Notes: a model not told the origin generated them from the letters alone. A stretch of 64,000 nt of DNA from Scolanthus callimorphus (GCA_033964015.1 CM066919.1:27114204-27178203); one strand, 5' to 3'. Numbered from the stretch's first letter, positions 27,101 to 36,338 are shown. Made by a program: numbers and translations.

Positions 27101-27892
27101 TCTCGAGTAAGGTCTCATCGGTTATTTCATCAGCATAACATTCATTAGCATTACTTTTTATAATGCTATTTTTTTTTTCATTTGAAAGCTTACCAAAAGT
27201 GAAGATGTACTACACTATTGACTGTAACATAATAATGTCATTATATCTTTGCTTATACTGATAGCTTGTTGCATGTACTGCTAGCTTATACTGATGGTTT
27301 GTTGTGTACTGCTTTGAATTGCATTATAGTCAATAAAGGCATTTGGTTGAATATTTGTCTAAAGTTTCATTTGATACTAAGTCAACCCTTCATATACCAG
27401 TTCTTGCCAATGGAGTGAATGTATAGTAGGAGTAAATTTCACTCCATGCAAGATGGAGTTATTTCAACACTCAATATGGAGTCAATTCAACTCCACTTCA
27501 GGAGTTAATTTCACTCCTTCGTTGGAGTGAAAATTTTGGAGTGAAAACTACTCCAAAAGTGGAGTTGTTCTGTACCTTTTTTTTTTCACTCCAATTTTGG
27601 AGTTGAATCAACACCCAAAAATTAACTGTGTAGGGTTAGGGTTTCTAGGGTTTGACTGCCGTAAAACCTTGACATTCAAAATTTGTTATTAATAGCTGTA
27701 AACCTTGGTAAAAAATGACGCGCGCTTTGACAACAACAAACAACTTGATTCATTTCAGCTCATTAAACATTTTAACAAAGAAAACTTATCTCCTTTCTTA
27801 CCTACGATTATACTTTTACTTTGCCCGGTAGTCGCCTCAGAACGCCCCAACGCCAACATGGCCAAGCAAATTACGACAAGTAGCTTTGCCAT
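15187..27892 (-). CDS. Ionotropic glutamate receptor B (AMPA/kainate-like), 16 exons, intact, 930 aa
   Basis: Ligand-gated cation channel subunit, paralogue of gene A. Coding exons in gene order: 27802-27892, 23396-23533, 22744-22980, 22337-22527, 21777-21830, 21031-21174, 20745-20918, 20436-20543, 19506-19676, 19022-19228, 18173-18358, 17622-17886, 17221-17450, 16839-16976, 16129-16350, 15187-15423. They total 2793 nt in one open frame, and every phase joins. The signal peptide starts [16 protein letters not shown]. The ligand domain has P513, T515, R520 ([10 protein letters not shown]), GGSM at 682-685 and E731 in AYLTEQ. The pore has QQG at about 616-618 and [11 protein letters not shown]. 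The Cys pair is PCNTV with RSECP. Exons 5, 11 and 12 equal gene A's in length (54, 186, 265 nt). The S2 exon is split in two here (230+138 nt), against 368 nt in A. The C-terminal tails are unrelated; this one ends KSWFGKWI. The long first intron carries a transposon. Confidence 0.93.
16613..16730. repeat. GGATCC-rich short repeat
   Basis: A run of GGATCC and GGATCCCGGATC words, about eight hexamers in roughly 115 bases, in the gene B intron between the M4 exon and the second S2 exon. The words are imperfectly phased, as in a decayed short minisatellite. Confidence 0.7.
18410..18610. repeat. Pyrimidine-rich imperfect repeat
   Basis: A C/T-rich tract with three to four imperfect copies of CCCTTCTGCCTCTCCCCTTC followed by ATCCTACTC. 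It lies in the gene B intron between the exons at 18173-18358 and 19022-19228. The long plus-strand frame 18086-18526 that overlaps it is a by-product of the tract and of the antisense exon. Confidence 0.75.
19826..20335. repeat. 21-bp minisatellite (CTCCCCTCCCCACTTGCGTTA)
   Basis: About 24 copies of a 21-bp unit with C/T variants at the CTCCCCT and TTCCCTC positions. It sits in the gene B intron between the exons at 19506-19676 and 20436-20543. Because 21 is a multiple of three and the unit has no stop in most frames, it opens several 139-225 aa frames on both strands. I regard those as artefacts. Confidence 0.95.
21247..21500. mobile_element. Dispersed repeat, member 1 (related to 59870-60450)
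   Basis: Intronic sequence whose reverse complement contains CCCTCGGAAACACCTACGGA and GAGCCTTC, then TGCATCTACTCG. The same word order appears in the plus strand near 59920 (CCCTCAGAAATACCTATGGA, GAGCCTTTTTTGG, TTGCACCCCCTC). This indicates two diverged copies of one dispersed element. No coding capacity is visible. Confidence 0.5.
23178..23395. repeat. 43-bp tandem repeat abutting a splice donor of gene B
   Basis: Five units of the type CAGTTAGCCGATACGATCTA followed by a CTATCTTACACGTTCACTTATC portion. The last partial unit reads CAGTTACC, which on the minus strand is the GTAACTGG splice donor after exon 2 of gene B. The array therefore runs right up to the functional donor. Confidence 0.85.
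25100..26101 (+). CDS. Small spliced coding unit of unknown function inside a transposon
   Basis: A non-coding first exon would end at 25179 (CACAAG before GTAAGAGT). The second exon begins after a good acceptor (TTTGCAG) at 25326 and has ATG at 25336. Coding segments are 25336-25413 (26 codons, starting [20 protein letters not shown]) and 25895-25960, joined in phase by a GT-AG intron. As written, the frame stops at LKKT. An A7 run at 25949-25955 then precedes another open stretch, readable after a one-base shift, ending about 26100 (…VTYFPYPH). It contains charged KKKEDKD and SYEATSGSS. The A7 run suggests an extra base, by error or mutation. A further coding-like block, [18 protein letters not shown], lies after an AG acceptor near 26683. 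I recognise no domain and infer no function. Confidence 0.45.
26352..26534. repeat. Foldback MITE nested in the 3.46-kb element
   Basis: A 183-bp inverted repeat. GACATAAAAACAAATATATG at the left is inverted at the right end as CATATATTTATTTTTATGTC. Two further inverted blocks lie inside. It has no coding potential; the frames called on both strands here are the palindrome read twice. Confidence 0.8.
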
Positions 27893-28187
27893 ACGTTGTC
27901 TTATTTTGTAAGAGCAACGGGACTTTCTTTGATAACAACAGAGCTCCCAAACCCGGCCTTGATCTCAAATATTCAAGGTTGTATAGATGTCTGATGGTGC
28001 TGGATAAATGAATCGTCAAAGTTGGATCATTCCTGTATGACCCATGCTGTTTGTGCAATTGCATAAAAATGTGGTGCTCGCATCTTGCAGGCTTGTACGT
28101 GTTGACTAACCTAGCGAACATTCCAAAACGCTTGATCATGAGATCTCTTATTAAAAGTTAATTATGGAAGACGCTTCGACTTCTTAC

Positions 28188-28338
28188 CGCAAACCATCTC
28201 GTCACACCGTGGCGAGTGGTGGAACGTTATCAATGACTGATCATTAAAAGGTGACGAGATCACAATCACTACAGGAGATGTCGTTAAAAAGGCAGCGCAG
28301 GAAAGGAGCAACATGAGGAAACAGAGACCACACCCCAT
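28188..28338 (-). CDS. Possible alternative or orphan signal-peptide exon upstream of gene B
   Basis: The ATG at 28338 opens a strongly hydrophobic signal-peptide-like start (MGCGLCFLMLLLSCAAFLTT), then SPVVIVISSPF, and ends at a good donor (TTTGCG before GTAAGAAG) in phase 1. Exon 1 of both receptor genes also ends in phase 1, right after a signal peptide. It could therefore be an alternative first exon of gene B, 300 bases upstream of the other one, or a remnant of a third receptor copy. A TATATAG lies just upstream of the ATG. There is no direct evidence of use. Confidence 0.35.
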
Positions 28339-28648
28339 AGACAACTATATAGGCCACACCCTATAACTCGCCGTTTTTTTTTTGTTTTTTTTTCTGTTTT
28401 TCTTTATAAAACAGCAGTCTCCTTTACAACCGTTTGTGCAGCGCTAATTTCGTACACACGGTTTGAAGGACACGAGGGTGGCCTATGCCCTCCGCATTAG
28501 CAAATCGCTGTGATGTCCTTGTGCCGCGTTTTCAAAAACCTACTACAGAATGACGGAGAAGAGCTCTGGAAAATTAGTCACAAAAATAAGCCCTTATGCC
28601 ACCCGTGCAGCTTCCAGTAGTTACGACAAAATGGAGTTACGACCAATA

Positions 28649-28840
28649 GACCTCCTCGGCTTGGGCGTAATGTTTTCCCATTTCAGATCACAGCATTCCC
28701 ATGAGTATTCTTTCTTTCTTCTTCTGCTACGCACGGAAGGATATACATGAATATGGAAACATCCAAAACAAAGAAAGATTATTCAAATGAATGCCACGTG
28801 ATCTGAAATGGGAAAACATTATGCCCAAGCCGAGGAGGTC
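28649..28840. mobile_element. 192-bp MITE with 43-bp TIRs
   Basis: GACCTCCTCGGCTTGGGCGT at the left continues for 43 bases and is inverted at the right (28798-28840). TA flanks both sides, which fits Tc1/mariner-type insertion. The inner part has no coding sequence. A related right-half copy lies near 30130-30220. Confidence 0.85.
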
Positions 28841-30005
28841 TATTCCCTTCCCTTCCCTTGATGACCGGGTTGTGATCAGCGGTAAAACGAGAAAAAGCAT
28901 GCATTCTTGCTTATCGACGCTACTCTACAAAATGTGTTCTTTAAGACGGCCTGTTATGTCTGGTAGTCCAAGGATAATTTATACAGCTCTCTGCCTTGCA
29001 GGTGTTCGAATTGAAACGACTGATTTACTATGGTGACAGCAAATGTCTCGGAATGAATGCGAGGGTGCGGTGATGGTTTGCTATTTATTATCTTATGGCA
29101 TTGTTGGACTACGAAATATGGCGAAAATAGAAAAGAAATGCGCCAACTGAAAGCCATTTCTAAAATGAAAGCTTTAGACGCGTTTCCGATTCTTTATTCC
29201 CTTTCAATCCCTGGGGCTTAATTTCTTCTAAACACTTACCCACTCCTTAACAATAATTACATCTTATTATCAAATACTACCATTTTCGTTAAACCCTGAA
29301 GCGCGACGATTTTTCTTGTCCGTTTACTTTTCAAACTTAACGGTTTTGTCTGGACTGTCTATCACTTCTTACCCAAAAAAATATTTGTGGTTTTGAAGCC
29401 AATCAGAAATGATGTAACACAAAACCTACACGTTCATGACTTTCAAAGTCAGAAAACGGCCGTTATTTAAAATTCAAATTTATACATACGGCTCTCCGCA
29501 TTACAAGCTAAAAACCACCGGTTCACTTGGTGACACCAAATGTCCGTTATGGTGTGAAAACAAACGGCCCTGATTAAACGCTCCAGAACAAAACCTGAAC
29601 ATTTTCAAAGACATGAGACAACTGAACCAGAACAGTTGACGGACCAGACAACACTAATATGTTTGGAAATTGAACGAACATGAAAGAAGCGTTACGCTTC
29701 CGGCTCGAAAAAATCACGTGAATGGTTCAATGGTAAAACCACAACATGTCTCTTAATCATGATAATTCGCCTTTGTCACACAAGCGTCATCTTGGATTTT
29801 TCAACGGATTTATTCACCATGGAAACGAGGCCAAGCAGGGCGCGGGTCTTTGCTCATGTTGGAAAGTGAAGTCTGATGCTGGGAGTTATGGTACAAAAGT
29901 TGACGAACGCATCAGTGTATCGCACGGTCGACAGGAGCCAAGAAGCAGCCGGGAGTCTTGATAAGCAAGTCCTCACAACCCTCACACATGCAGCAAAGTA
30001 CTAAC

Positions 30006-30092
30006 CTGTCCGTGATTCATGTCTTGGTATACCTGTGTGCTCCCATGACGCATTGCCGGCTATAACAGACAGTTGTGACGGAGCAACTTTTT
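30006..30092 (-). other. Possible isolated exon, unknown gene
   Basis: On the minus strand an acceptor (CTTCACAG) is followed by an open stretch reading KVAPSQLSVIAGNASWEHTG and then a consensus-like donor (GGACAG before GTTAGT). No neighbouring exon joins it convincingly and I recognise no family. It may be chance. Confidence 0.2.
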
Positions 30093-30129
30093 CTGTGAAG
30101 AAGAAAGAAATAAGTGAGCCGGAATTCCA

Positions 30130-30220
30130 AAAACAGAAAGATTATTCAAATGAGTGGCACGTAATTTGAAATGGGAAAACATAACGCCCAAGCTAAGTGG
30201 AGCTAAGGAGGTCTACTCAA
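30130..30220. mobile_element. Partial copy of the 28649-28840 MITE
   Basis: AAAGATTATTCAAATGAGTG, then GAAATGGGAAAACATAACGC and a GGAGGTCTA end, match the right half of the complete MITE with about 10-15% differences and a small insertion (AAGTGGAGCT). The left half is missing. Confidence 0.7.
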
Positions 30221-30923
30221 AGAAGTTAGGTCAGGGTTGAGTATATTTTTGCATGAGCGTTTCTTCCTTCAAAAAGGTTTAGATTTTTCTGATATTCTAA
30301 CAGCTTCTGATTCCTGTTCACAAAAAGTCTTTATAAGGAGCCAATAAACTATGTCTATGTCATTTGATTATTGAAGAATCTAAAAAAATTGCATGGTAAT
30401 TCACTCTCTGTTAAAACGCTCAAGGAAAAAGATCATGATTTTGCTTGATCTCAGATGTGCTCGTGTGTTCGCTATGCCTGCGGGTTCAATGCTCTATAAA
30501 GAAATAGTACATTGCTCGGGGATTGAGTCTATCAATCACATGGCTGTATCAGTAGCGTGCAATCGGCTGAGCGATGATTTGATATTTTATCCACTTGTTT
30601 TCTCTACTGTTTAGTACCTCCGAGGCCCGGAGTTAATGTAAAAATGTAAAAAAGCAATCATAGTTGTCACAGAGAGCTAAGATATTTTACATCAAGATAA
30701 GCGCGCATTAATTTTGCGGACTCAAGACACGGTGTAGCAAGCTGGGAGAGAAAAACATACAACACACCGATGCACTGCCCAAATATGGTATTGGAACTCC
30801 AATATGTCTCTCTCTTAATGGGCATTTTAGGCCCACCATTAGTAGATTGCGTGACAGTGCCGACCGTGACCGTGCAGTAACGAGAGCGCATGACCGATTA
30901 TTACAAAATCCTTTGAGTCGAGA

Positions 30924-31164
30924 TAGCCTGCTTGCAGGCGGTACTGAGTGTTTTTATCGCGGAAGACCCGGTCCGTTCGATGATCGATGATCGGGCGCCA
31001 TCTTGGAATTTTGAGGCGCGCGGTCCCGGGGCGAGTGCAAAAGTCGGCTGAGTTTTGCGCTCGCCCCGGGACCGCGCGCCTCAAAATTCCAAGATGGCGC
31101 CCGATCATCGAACGGACCGGGTTTTCCGCGATAAAAACACCCAGTACCGCCTGCAAGCAGGCTA
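30924..31164. mobile_element. 241-bp near-perfect palindromic MITE with 8-bp target duplication
   Basis: TAGCCTGCTTGCAGGCGGTA at the left is inverted at the right. The arms are almost perfectly complementary up to a short loop near 31045. The direct repeat AGTCGAGA flanks it at 30916-30923 and 31165-31172. TAGCC ends with an 8-9 bp duplication suggest a hAT-, P- or Mutator-type family. Each arm carries a GGCGCCATCTTGGAATTTT block. A shorter relative is at 53942-54098. Confidence 0.9.
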
Positions 31165-31172
31165 AGTCGAGA

Positions 31173-32140
31173 CAGCGCGACATGTCACACATAAATCGTG
31201 GATTTGTCTGGAAAAAAATCGATTATGAAAAAGCCGCCACACCCATAGATTTGAAGTTGCGGTTTTTGTATAATTTTATCAGTAGCAACGAACTTGGGAC
31301 TGGAGACGGCAAAAGGAATATGCATCGCCTGTGTGGGCTGCCCTCCCAGATTATTTGTCTTATACCATTGAGTCTGTTCAGGCCAAAGCCTTGAAAATAA
31401 TGTTTCCCGACCTTAGCTACTAGATGCATTAGGAGCTGCGGGCCTCTCCCGCCTGTCTAAGCGCCGAGACAAAGCTTGCGCAGCATTCGTCAATAAAGCG
31501 AGAGGCACGCAGCCCCTCATCGGGAAGAATTCTATTGTTCTGAGCGACATCTAGCTTACACAATGGCAATCATGTTTTGGTTGACGTGCTTCACTGAGCT
31601 CGTCGCTCGATTATAGAGGGTCTCTATGATTGGTTAGTAGACCGCTCGGGGACTTCGCACTTATTCCCTTAGCGTATCTCTAGCCTGTCAATCAATCGTA
31701 ATCTCTCACCAAAGGGAATAAGAAGAAATCTCAAAGGTCGTTAGAAATTTCAAAAGCCGTAACAATTGAGTTTGAAAGCGTGAAATTTAGTTTATTTGGC
31801 TGATGATTGAATTGTTAAGAGTAACCAGCAAAGTACAATCGGCTAGATCTTTAACGATTCTCATTCGCTAATAACGGATCTTATCCGGTTCTGGATATTA
31901 TCTGTATTATGCTAACTACGAGACCAAAAAACGCGAAAACTGCGTTTTAGCTTCTACAGTTTTGAACTAATATGCGAGAAGTAAACACCAGTCGCGAAAA
32001 TAGCGTTTTGGCTTCTGTCGATGAAAACTCCGAGCTAGAGGCGAAACAAAACAAAATAGATCATTGCAGCTAGATTCGAATGGACATCAGTTCTTCCAAT
32101 ATTTGAATTTTACTCGTTTCAAAACAGTTCGCCCATAGTT
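31173..32140. other. Intergenic, no supportable feature
   Basis: Unique-looking sequence of mixed composition. The short frames around 31223-31429 have no family or splice support. I see no RNA gene in it. Confidence 0.35.
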
Positions 32141-32178
32141 ATGCGTGGCCTAATGGTTAAGGTATCAGCCTCCTAGAT
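32141..32178 (+). pseudogene. tRNA-Arg(CCT)-like 5' half
   Basis: GCGTGGCCTAATGGTTAAGG contains an A-box-like TGGCCTAATGG and is followed by TATCAGCCTCCTAGATT. That is a D-arm plus an anticodon arm with CCT, as in tRNA-Arg(CCT). The 3' half (variable loop, T-arm with GGTTCGA) is absent: an ATA microsatellite and retroelement-like sequence follow instead. It is either a broken tRNA gene or the tRNA-derived head of a SINE. Confidence 0.55.
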
Positions 32179-32740
32179 TTATAATAATAATAATGACTAT
32201 TTAAACCACGTTTCGTCTCAATACACTTCACCAAAACTGATCACGCGAGGGACGTTAAAGAACCGCCGGGCTTTGACTGAACTCACTAGTCTCACTACAA
32301 TATATGATACGTAACCCCACTCATGTCCTCATGATTTGTAAATTGCACTGTAAAACTGCAGTCCGTATCTCATACATCTCGCAATTTGTATATAGATATA
32401 CCATGGATATATACAGATCAAAAATCTAAATAGATGAAAAGGGAAACATACCCTCTCGTTTAAAACCATAACCGATAAAATATCCAAAGTAAGTCACTTT
32501 TAGACTATACGATAACTTTCTACAAAATAGAACTTCAACTGTCCATCATGGCTACTGCCTGAGGTCTGGCCCCAGTTAATCTGAGAAACAGATTACACGT
32601 ACTAAACGTTATGGGGATTTCATATCCATAAAATATTTGTAATGTTTGTTTATACTTATTGCCTTGTCCGCTCTGACTCGCACTGTAATTCAGTCTTGAC
32701 TGCTAGAGTGTCGAATAAACACATCTATCTATCTAAAAGG
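32179..32740 (+). mobile_element. Retroelement tail (SINE or LINE 3' region) ending in ATCT repeats
   Basis: The block starts with ATAATAATAATAATG and contains CGAGGGACGTTAAAGAACC, a motif type common near the 3' ends of non-LTR elements. It finishes with GTCGAATAAACACATC and an ATCT microsatellite. With the tRNA-like head just before it, the whole could be a tRNA-headed SINE. I cannot name the family. Confidence 0.45.
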
Positions 32741-35198
32741 CTTTTCTGTGTTTTTTCCCAAAAATCTGCGTTCAGTATCACAAGTGAATACTTAACTAAT
32801 CCGAGACAGAGCATCGCGTAGACGGTTACCAATATCCGGTACAGCTAAGGGAGTAGCTATTCAACACATTCCTGCCCAAATCACACTATAATGACGGTAG
32901 CGCGATAAGGCCATAATATGACCACGAGGAACCCGCTGACCATGTCAAAATTAGTCTGCGGGCTCCCTCTTGGTCGCCCGATTATTATAATATTAGACTT
33001 TAGATATAGCCATATATACACTATCTTTTCTATGGCGCTTCACACATCTACTTTTAAAAATCATAAATAAATAAACTTAAAAATGGAATGGTAATGGAAA
33101 TCGAACTTATCTAAGAGCTGTTTTACTTTGATTATGGAGAGAGAGCATTCGCGGCGATGCACGTCGCTTCATATATCCAGGATTGGTCATCAATTCCCGG
33201 GTCTTTTATGCAGCGATTCCTGGCGGGTGAGGCTTAAAATGTCATTCAAGTAATTCCCATTATATAGCCGCATAAAACAGACTCCCACATTGAAAGGGAA
33301 AAAAATATGAAGACAAAATTATTATTATTGATCCAACAAGACGACAGTCTAGCTGTTTTCTAGTGTTTTTTGTTGTTGATGAGCTCTTTTTGTTTCCTAC
33401 TCGTTTGACTGAGTTTTGTTTTTCTGCGCAGCCAGCTGATCTTATATAATTTCCCTGGTTTCCACTAAACAAAGATAGAATTAGAGCAAGAGATAGAGAA
33501 TGCGAAAAATCTTCGGAACGCTTAATTAAACTGCATTAGCAGAGTTCTAATTCCAATAATCAATTGAATGCGAGCTTGAAAATGGGCCTTTTGATCGCAA
33601 ATTAAGCTGTTCCCTAAAAAATGGCAGTTTCTTTTAAACTAAACTAAGTGAGTTGTTCATGCTGTATGGTTGTACAATAGCTTAGACATACTGGACATTA
33701 TTATCATCAGCGCGTTCGTTATATTGGGCGGACGAAGACATGTAAGCGCCTGAGTGACCATATAAAAACGCGCTCCATGCCAGCTGCCCTCGTAATGAAC
33801 AAGAAAGCCGCTTTGAAACCCACTAGCCTTATGAACAGAAATAGATAGACATCTTTCTCTTGGTTTCCACAAGACAACAATCAAGATTAATTCACAAGCA
33901 GAATGCATATAAGATGTTTTTGCTTTAATAATAGCCTTCCAGACAGTAAAGCGAGCTGACAAGGCAACACATGAAATCGACCTCAAGGCACGATATTCAA
34001 TACTAGCGAACAAAGGGATTACCTCGCGATATTACCTAGAATTATTCCCTCGATGTGCAGCTTGCAAAATATATGTTTTCTTAACATGAATAATCAAGAA
34101 TATAATTCGAAAAGATCTAAACATCGATCTTAGGTTTTTAAAAAGCGCTATTAAGATCAAATCTGGCGATAATACAGCGCTTTTGAATTGTTTTTTCTGT
34201 CAGTAAAGATCTTTGAAAAACTCATATTTAGGGTCAGAAGGGTTCATCTTTTGAATAAAGAAAACCTTTTTCGGTCGAAATATCAGTAACAGACTTTATT
34301 ACTCCTAAGAGCAGACCGATAAAATCATGTTTGAATTTGCGATGGAAAATTTCTTGAGAATTTGATTTAAATCGAGACAACATTTATTAATGGAATTTTC
34401 TGTCGTTTTTGTTGTCGCCATGTTGCTAAAAAAGATCATGAAAGACGATAGCATTCTGTGTTGTGAAGCTTTGAAGGAAAATATGCACACTGTATTGTGC
34501 ATGTGGCCTCAAAACACATAACATTTGCATAGAAGCTGATTATTATACAAGTTTAAGAATCAGCACGGAATTACTGCCATAAAACCACGGGTGGCAACAA
34601 GAGCAAATCCTTGATATCAGACGAAATATAATATTAGAAATAAAGAACTCAAAAGGGAACTTTTTTACAATTAAATACAAGCTCACTTTGGATAAAGATT
34701 TGGTTTTTCAAAACCTTTTTACTCAATTTTTCAGTAACATACATTGCACTTTACACACTTACAAATACTAAGCGAATATCAATATAATAAATTTGGAAAC
34801 CTTAACATATTTTCAATTAGATATGTATTTACTGAATAACTTTCCATCTTTAGACTTTTTCTTTACTCATAAAAGTCTAGCCAGCTCTATCGACAGTTGC
34901 TTTTTTCTATATCTTTACAAGTTAAAATTCAACTATAGTCGCGGAAGAGAAGGGACGGAAAGGAATAATGAGGGAGGCAGAATATGCACTTCAGTAATAA
35001 ATTTATAAATTTATAAGTCGCTTACTAGTGTTACGAGAACGTCGAGACCAGATAAAAGTCGCGGTAATGGCGAAAAAGGGGCGAAAGAAAAAAGATTTTA
35101 TGGAAATTTTGACTTTGTTTGTGTATTCAGTCCTATAGCAGGTGTTCTGGGGTTTGTTTGTAGCTCGGGAATCGAACAGGCGAGTTAACCCGACAGTT
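32741..35198. other. Intergenic between retroelement and PKA regulatory subunit gene
   Basis: I see no gene I can support. The longest frame (minus strand, 33657-34013) is 118 codons with no recognisable domain. The sequence is AT-rich and includes the 3' flank of the PKA subunit gene. Confidence 0.4.
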
Positions 35199-36338
35199 TC
35201 ACTTTCCCATGCCCAATTTCTTTCTCTGTTCTTCGTATTCCTTGGCATTTCGTTTCATAATTTCTTCGCATGAGCCGAGAAGGCGGTCGAACGCATCTTT
35301 TTTAAGCCGGAGGAACTTACAAGACGCACCCACCGAGTAGATAGTAGCTTTTCGAGGCTGCGCCGTAAGCAGTGCGAGCTCGCCAAAATATTTCTTATTA
35401 AATGGAACTTCCTTCTCTTCATTATCTACCATCACGGTGACCTTAACTGCCCCACTCTCAATGAAATACATACAATCGGCTTCTGTATCCCCCTCTTTTA
35501 TAACCACCTCCGCGTCTTCGTATTTCTGTGGTTCTAGCGCGTCACAGACGCGATCTACCTCGTCTTCGCTGAGCTCCGAGAGGATATTCACTCCTCCCAG
35601 AAGTTCCTTGTATCTCTGTCGCGTCTCCACTGCCGCCCCTACTACAAGACGTTTAAACGAACGGCGGTCTAAAGCCCACAAAGATCCTTCCGACGCCGAT
35701 ATTATTGTAGCATTCCTGGGGCAGTTGTACATTAAGGCTAGCTCCCCAAACATGCCCGAGCCGTTGAATGTGTGAACCTTGATGCGATCTGCCCCCTCCT
35801 TCTCGATATACACATCATACTGGCCGACGTTTATGACATAGAAGTTGTCGCCATCGTCGCCTTGCTTTATTATCACCTCGCCTGACTTAACTTCTTTCTT
35901 GAAACACGATCGTAGCACCACATCTAACTGCTCTTGTTCTAATTTTTTCAAGAATACGATCTTGTTCACTTCCTCTGTGAGGTGCTTTAGTTCTTTGTCG
36001 GTTTTCGCGTGTTCCTCAGGTTTCCAATCTTTATCCGCATCAGGGTTGTACGCTTCAGCAGATACTGCTGTTCGGCGCTTGTTGGGCCTGGTTTGTCGAT
36101 GAGCTGACGGACCGAGTTCATCCTTTTCCTCGCACTCGTTCTTCTGTGCTGTTTTCGCCGCCGTTGACGAAGCGCCTTCGCCCTTCTTGGTTAGAAATTT
36201 CTTCATTGTCTTCATTTTGAAATATTCAGCAGCAAATTCGACTATATCTTCGGGTTTCTCTTGTATACACTCGACCACAAACTCCTCCAATATGTTCGTT
36301 AATCCCGGGGGAATGCTAAACTGAGGAGTAGAAGCCAT
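35199..36338 (-). CDS. cAMP-dependent protein kinase regulatory subunit, type-II-like, single exon (379 aa)
   Basis: Cytosolic regulatory subunit that holds PKA catalytic subunits inactive until cAMP binds. The ATG at 36338 is chosen over the upstream non-ATG extension because its AAGATGG context is excellent and the protein then begins like RII. The N-terminal dimerisation/docking helix bundle is FSIPPGL…PEDIVEFAAEYF (about residues 7-40). The inhibitor site is KRRTAVSAEAYNPD, with Ala91 at the phosphoacceptor position. cAMP domain A is about 128-245 (FGELALMYNCPRNATI; E199, R208). Domain B is about 250-370 (FGELALLTAQPRKATI; E320, R329), so both phosphate-binding cassettes keep the key Glu and Arg. 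No introns interrupt the frame, whereas vertebrate RII genes have many, so it may be an old functional retrocopy. RII by its docking domain, but RI-like at the inhibitor site. Confidence 0.95.
   Translation of the reverse strand: MASTPQFSIPPGLTNILEEFVVECIQEKPEDIVEFAAEYFKMKTMKKFLTKKGEGASSTAAKTAQKNECEEKDELGPSAHRQTRPNKRRTAVSAEAYNPDADKDWKPEEHAKTDKELKHLTEEVNKIVFLKKLEQEQLDVVLRSCFKKEVKSGEVIIKQGDDGDNFYVINVGQYDVYIEKEGADRIKVHTFNGSGMFGELALMYNCPRNATIISASEGSLWALDRRSFKRLVVGAAVETRQRYKELLGGVNILSELSEDEVDRVCDALEPQKYEDAEVVIKEGDTEADCMYFIESGAVKVTVMVDNEEKEVPFNKKYFGELALLTAQPRKATIYSVGASCKFLRLKKDAFDRLLGSCEEIMKRNAKEYEEQRKKLGMGK

Larger units (their letters stand above)
24169..27630. mobile_element. 3.46-kb TA-flanked TIR element with GGAGT-array ends, carrying a spliced coding unit
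   Basis: The left end CACAGTTAATTTT, then GTGTTGATTCAACTCC, is inverted at the right end (GGAGTTGAATCAACACCC, then AAATTAACTGTG). The element is flanked by TA on both sides (24167-24168 and 27631-27632), as for Tc1/mariner-type insertion. Inward of each terminus lies an array of GGAGTTGA/CACTCC words (about 24185-24540 and 27410-27610). The body holds a plus-strand spliced coding unit (see 25100-26100) and a small foldback at 26352-26534. I find no transposase frame, so it is non-autonomous. It sits in intron 1 of iGluR gene B. Confidence 0.75.

Noticed and set aside
32141..32178. Functional tRNA-Arg gene
   Set aside because: Only the D-arm and anticodon arm are seen. The acceptor 3' strand and T-arm are missing, so it cannot fold as a tRNA.
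33657..34013. 118-codon minus-strand frame as a membrane protein or GPCR end
   Set aside because: It has no recognisable motif, no clear hydrophobic segments in a TM pattern and no splice partners.
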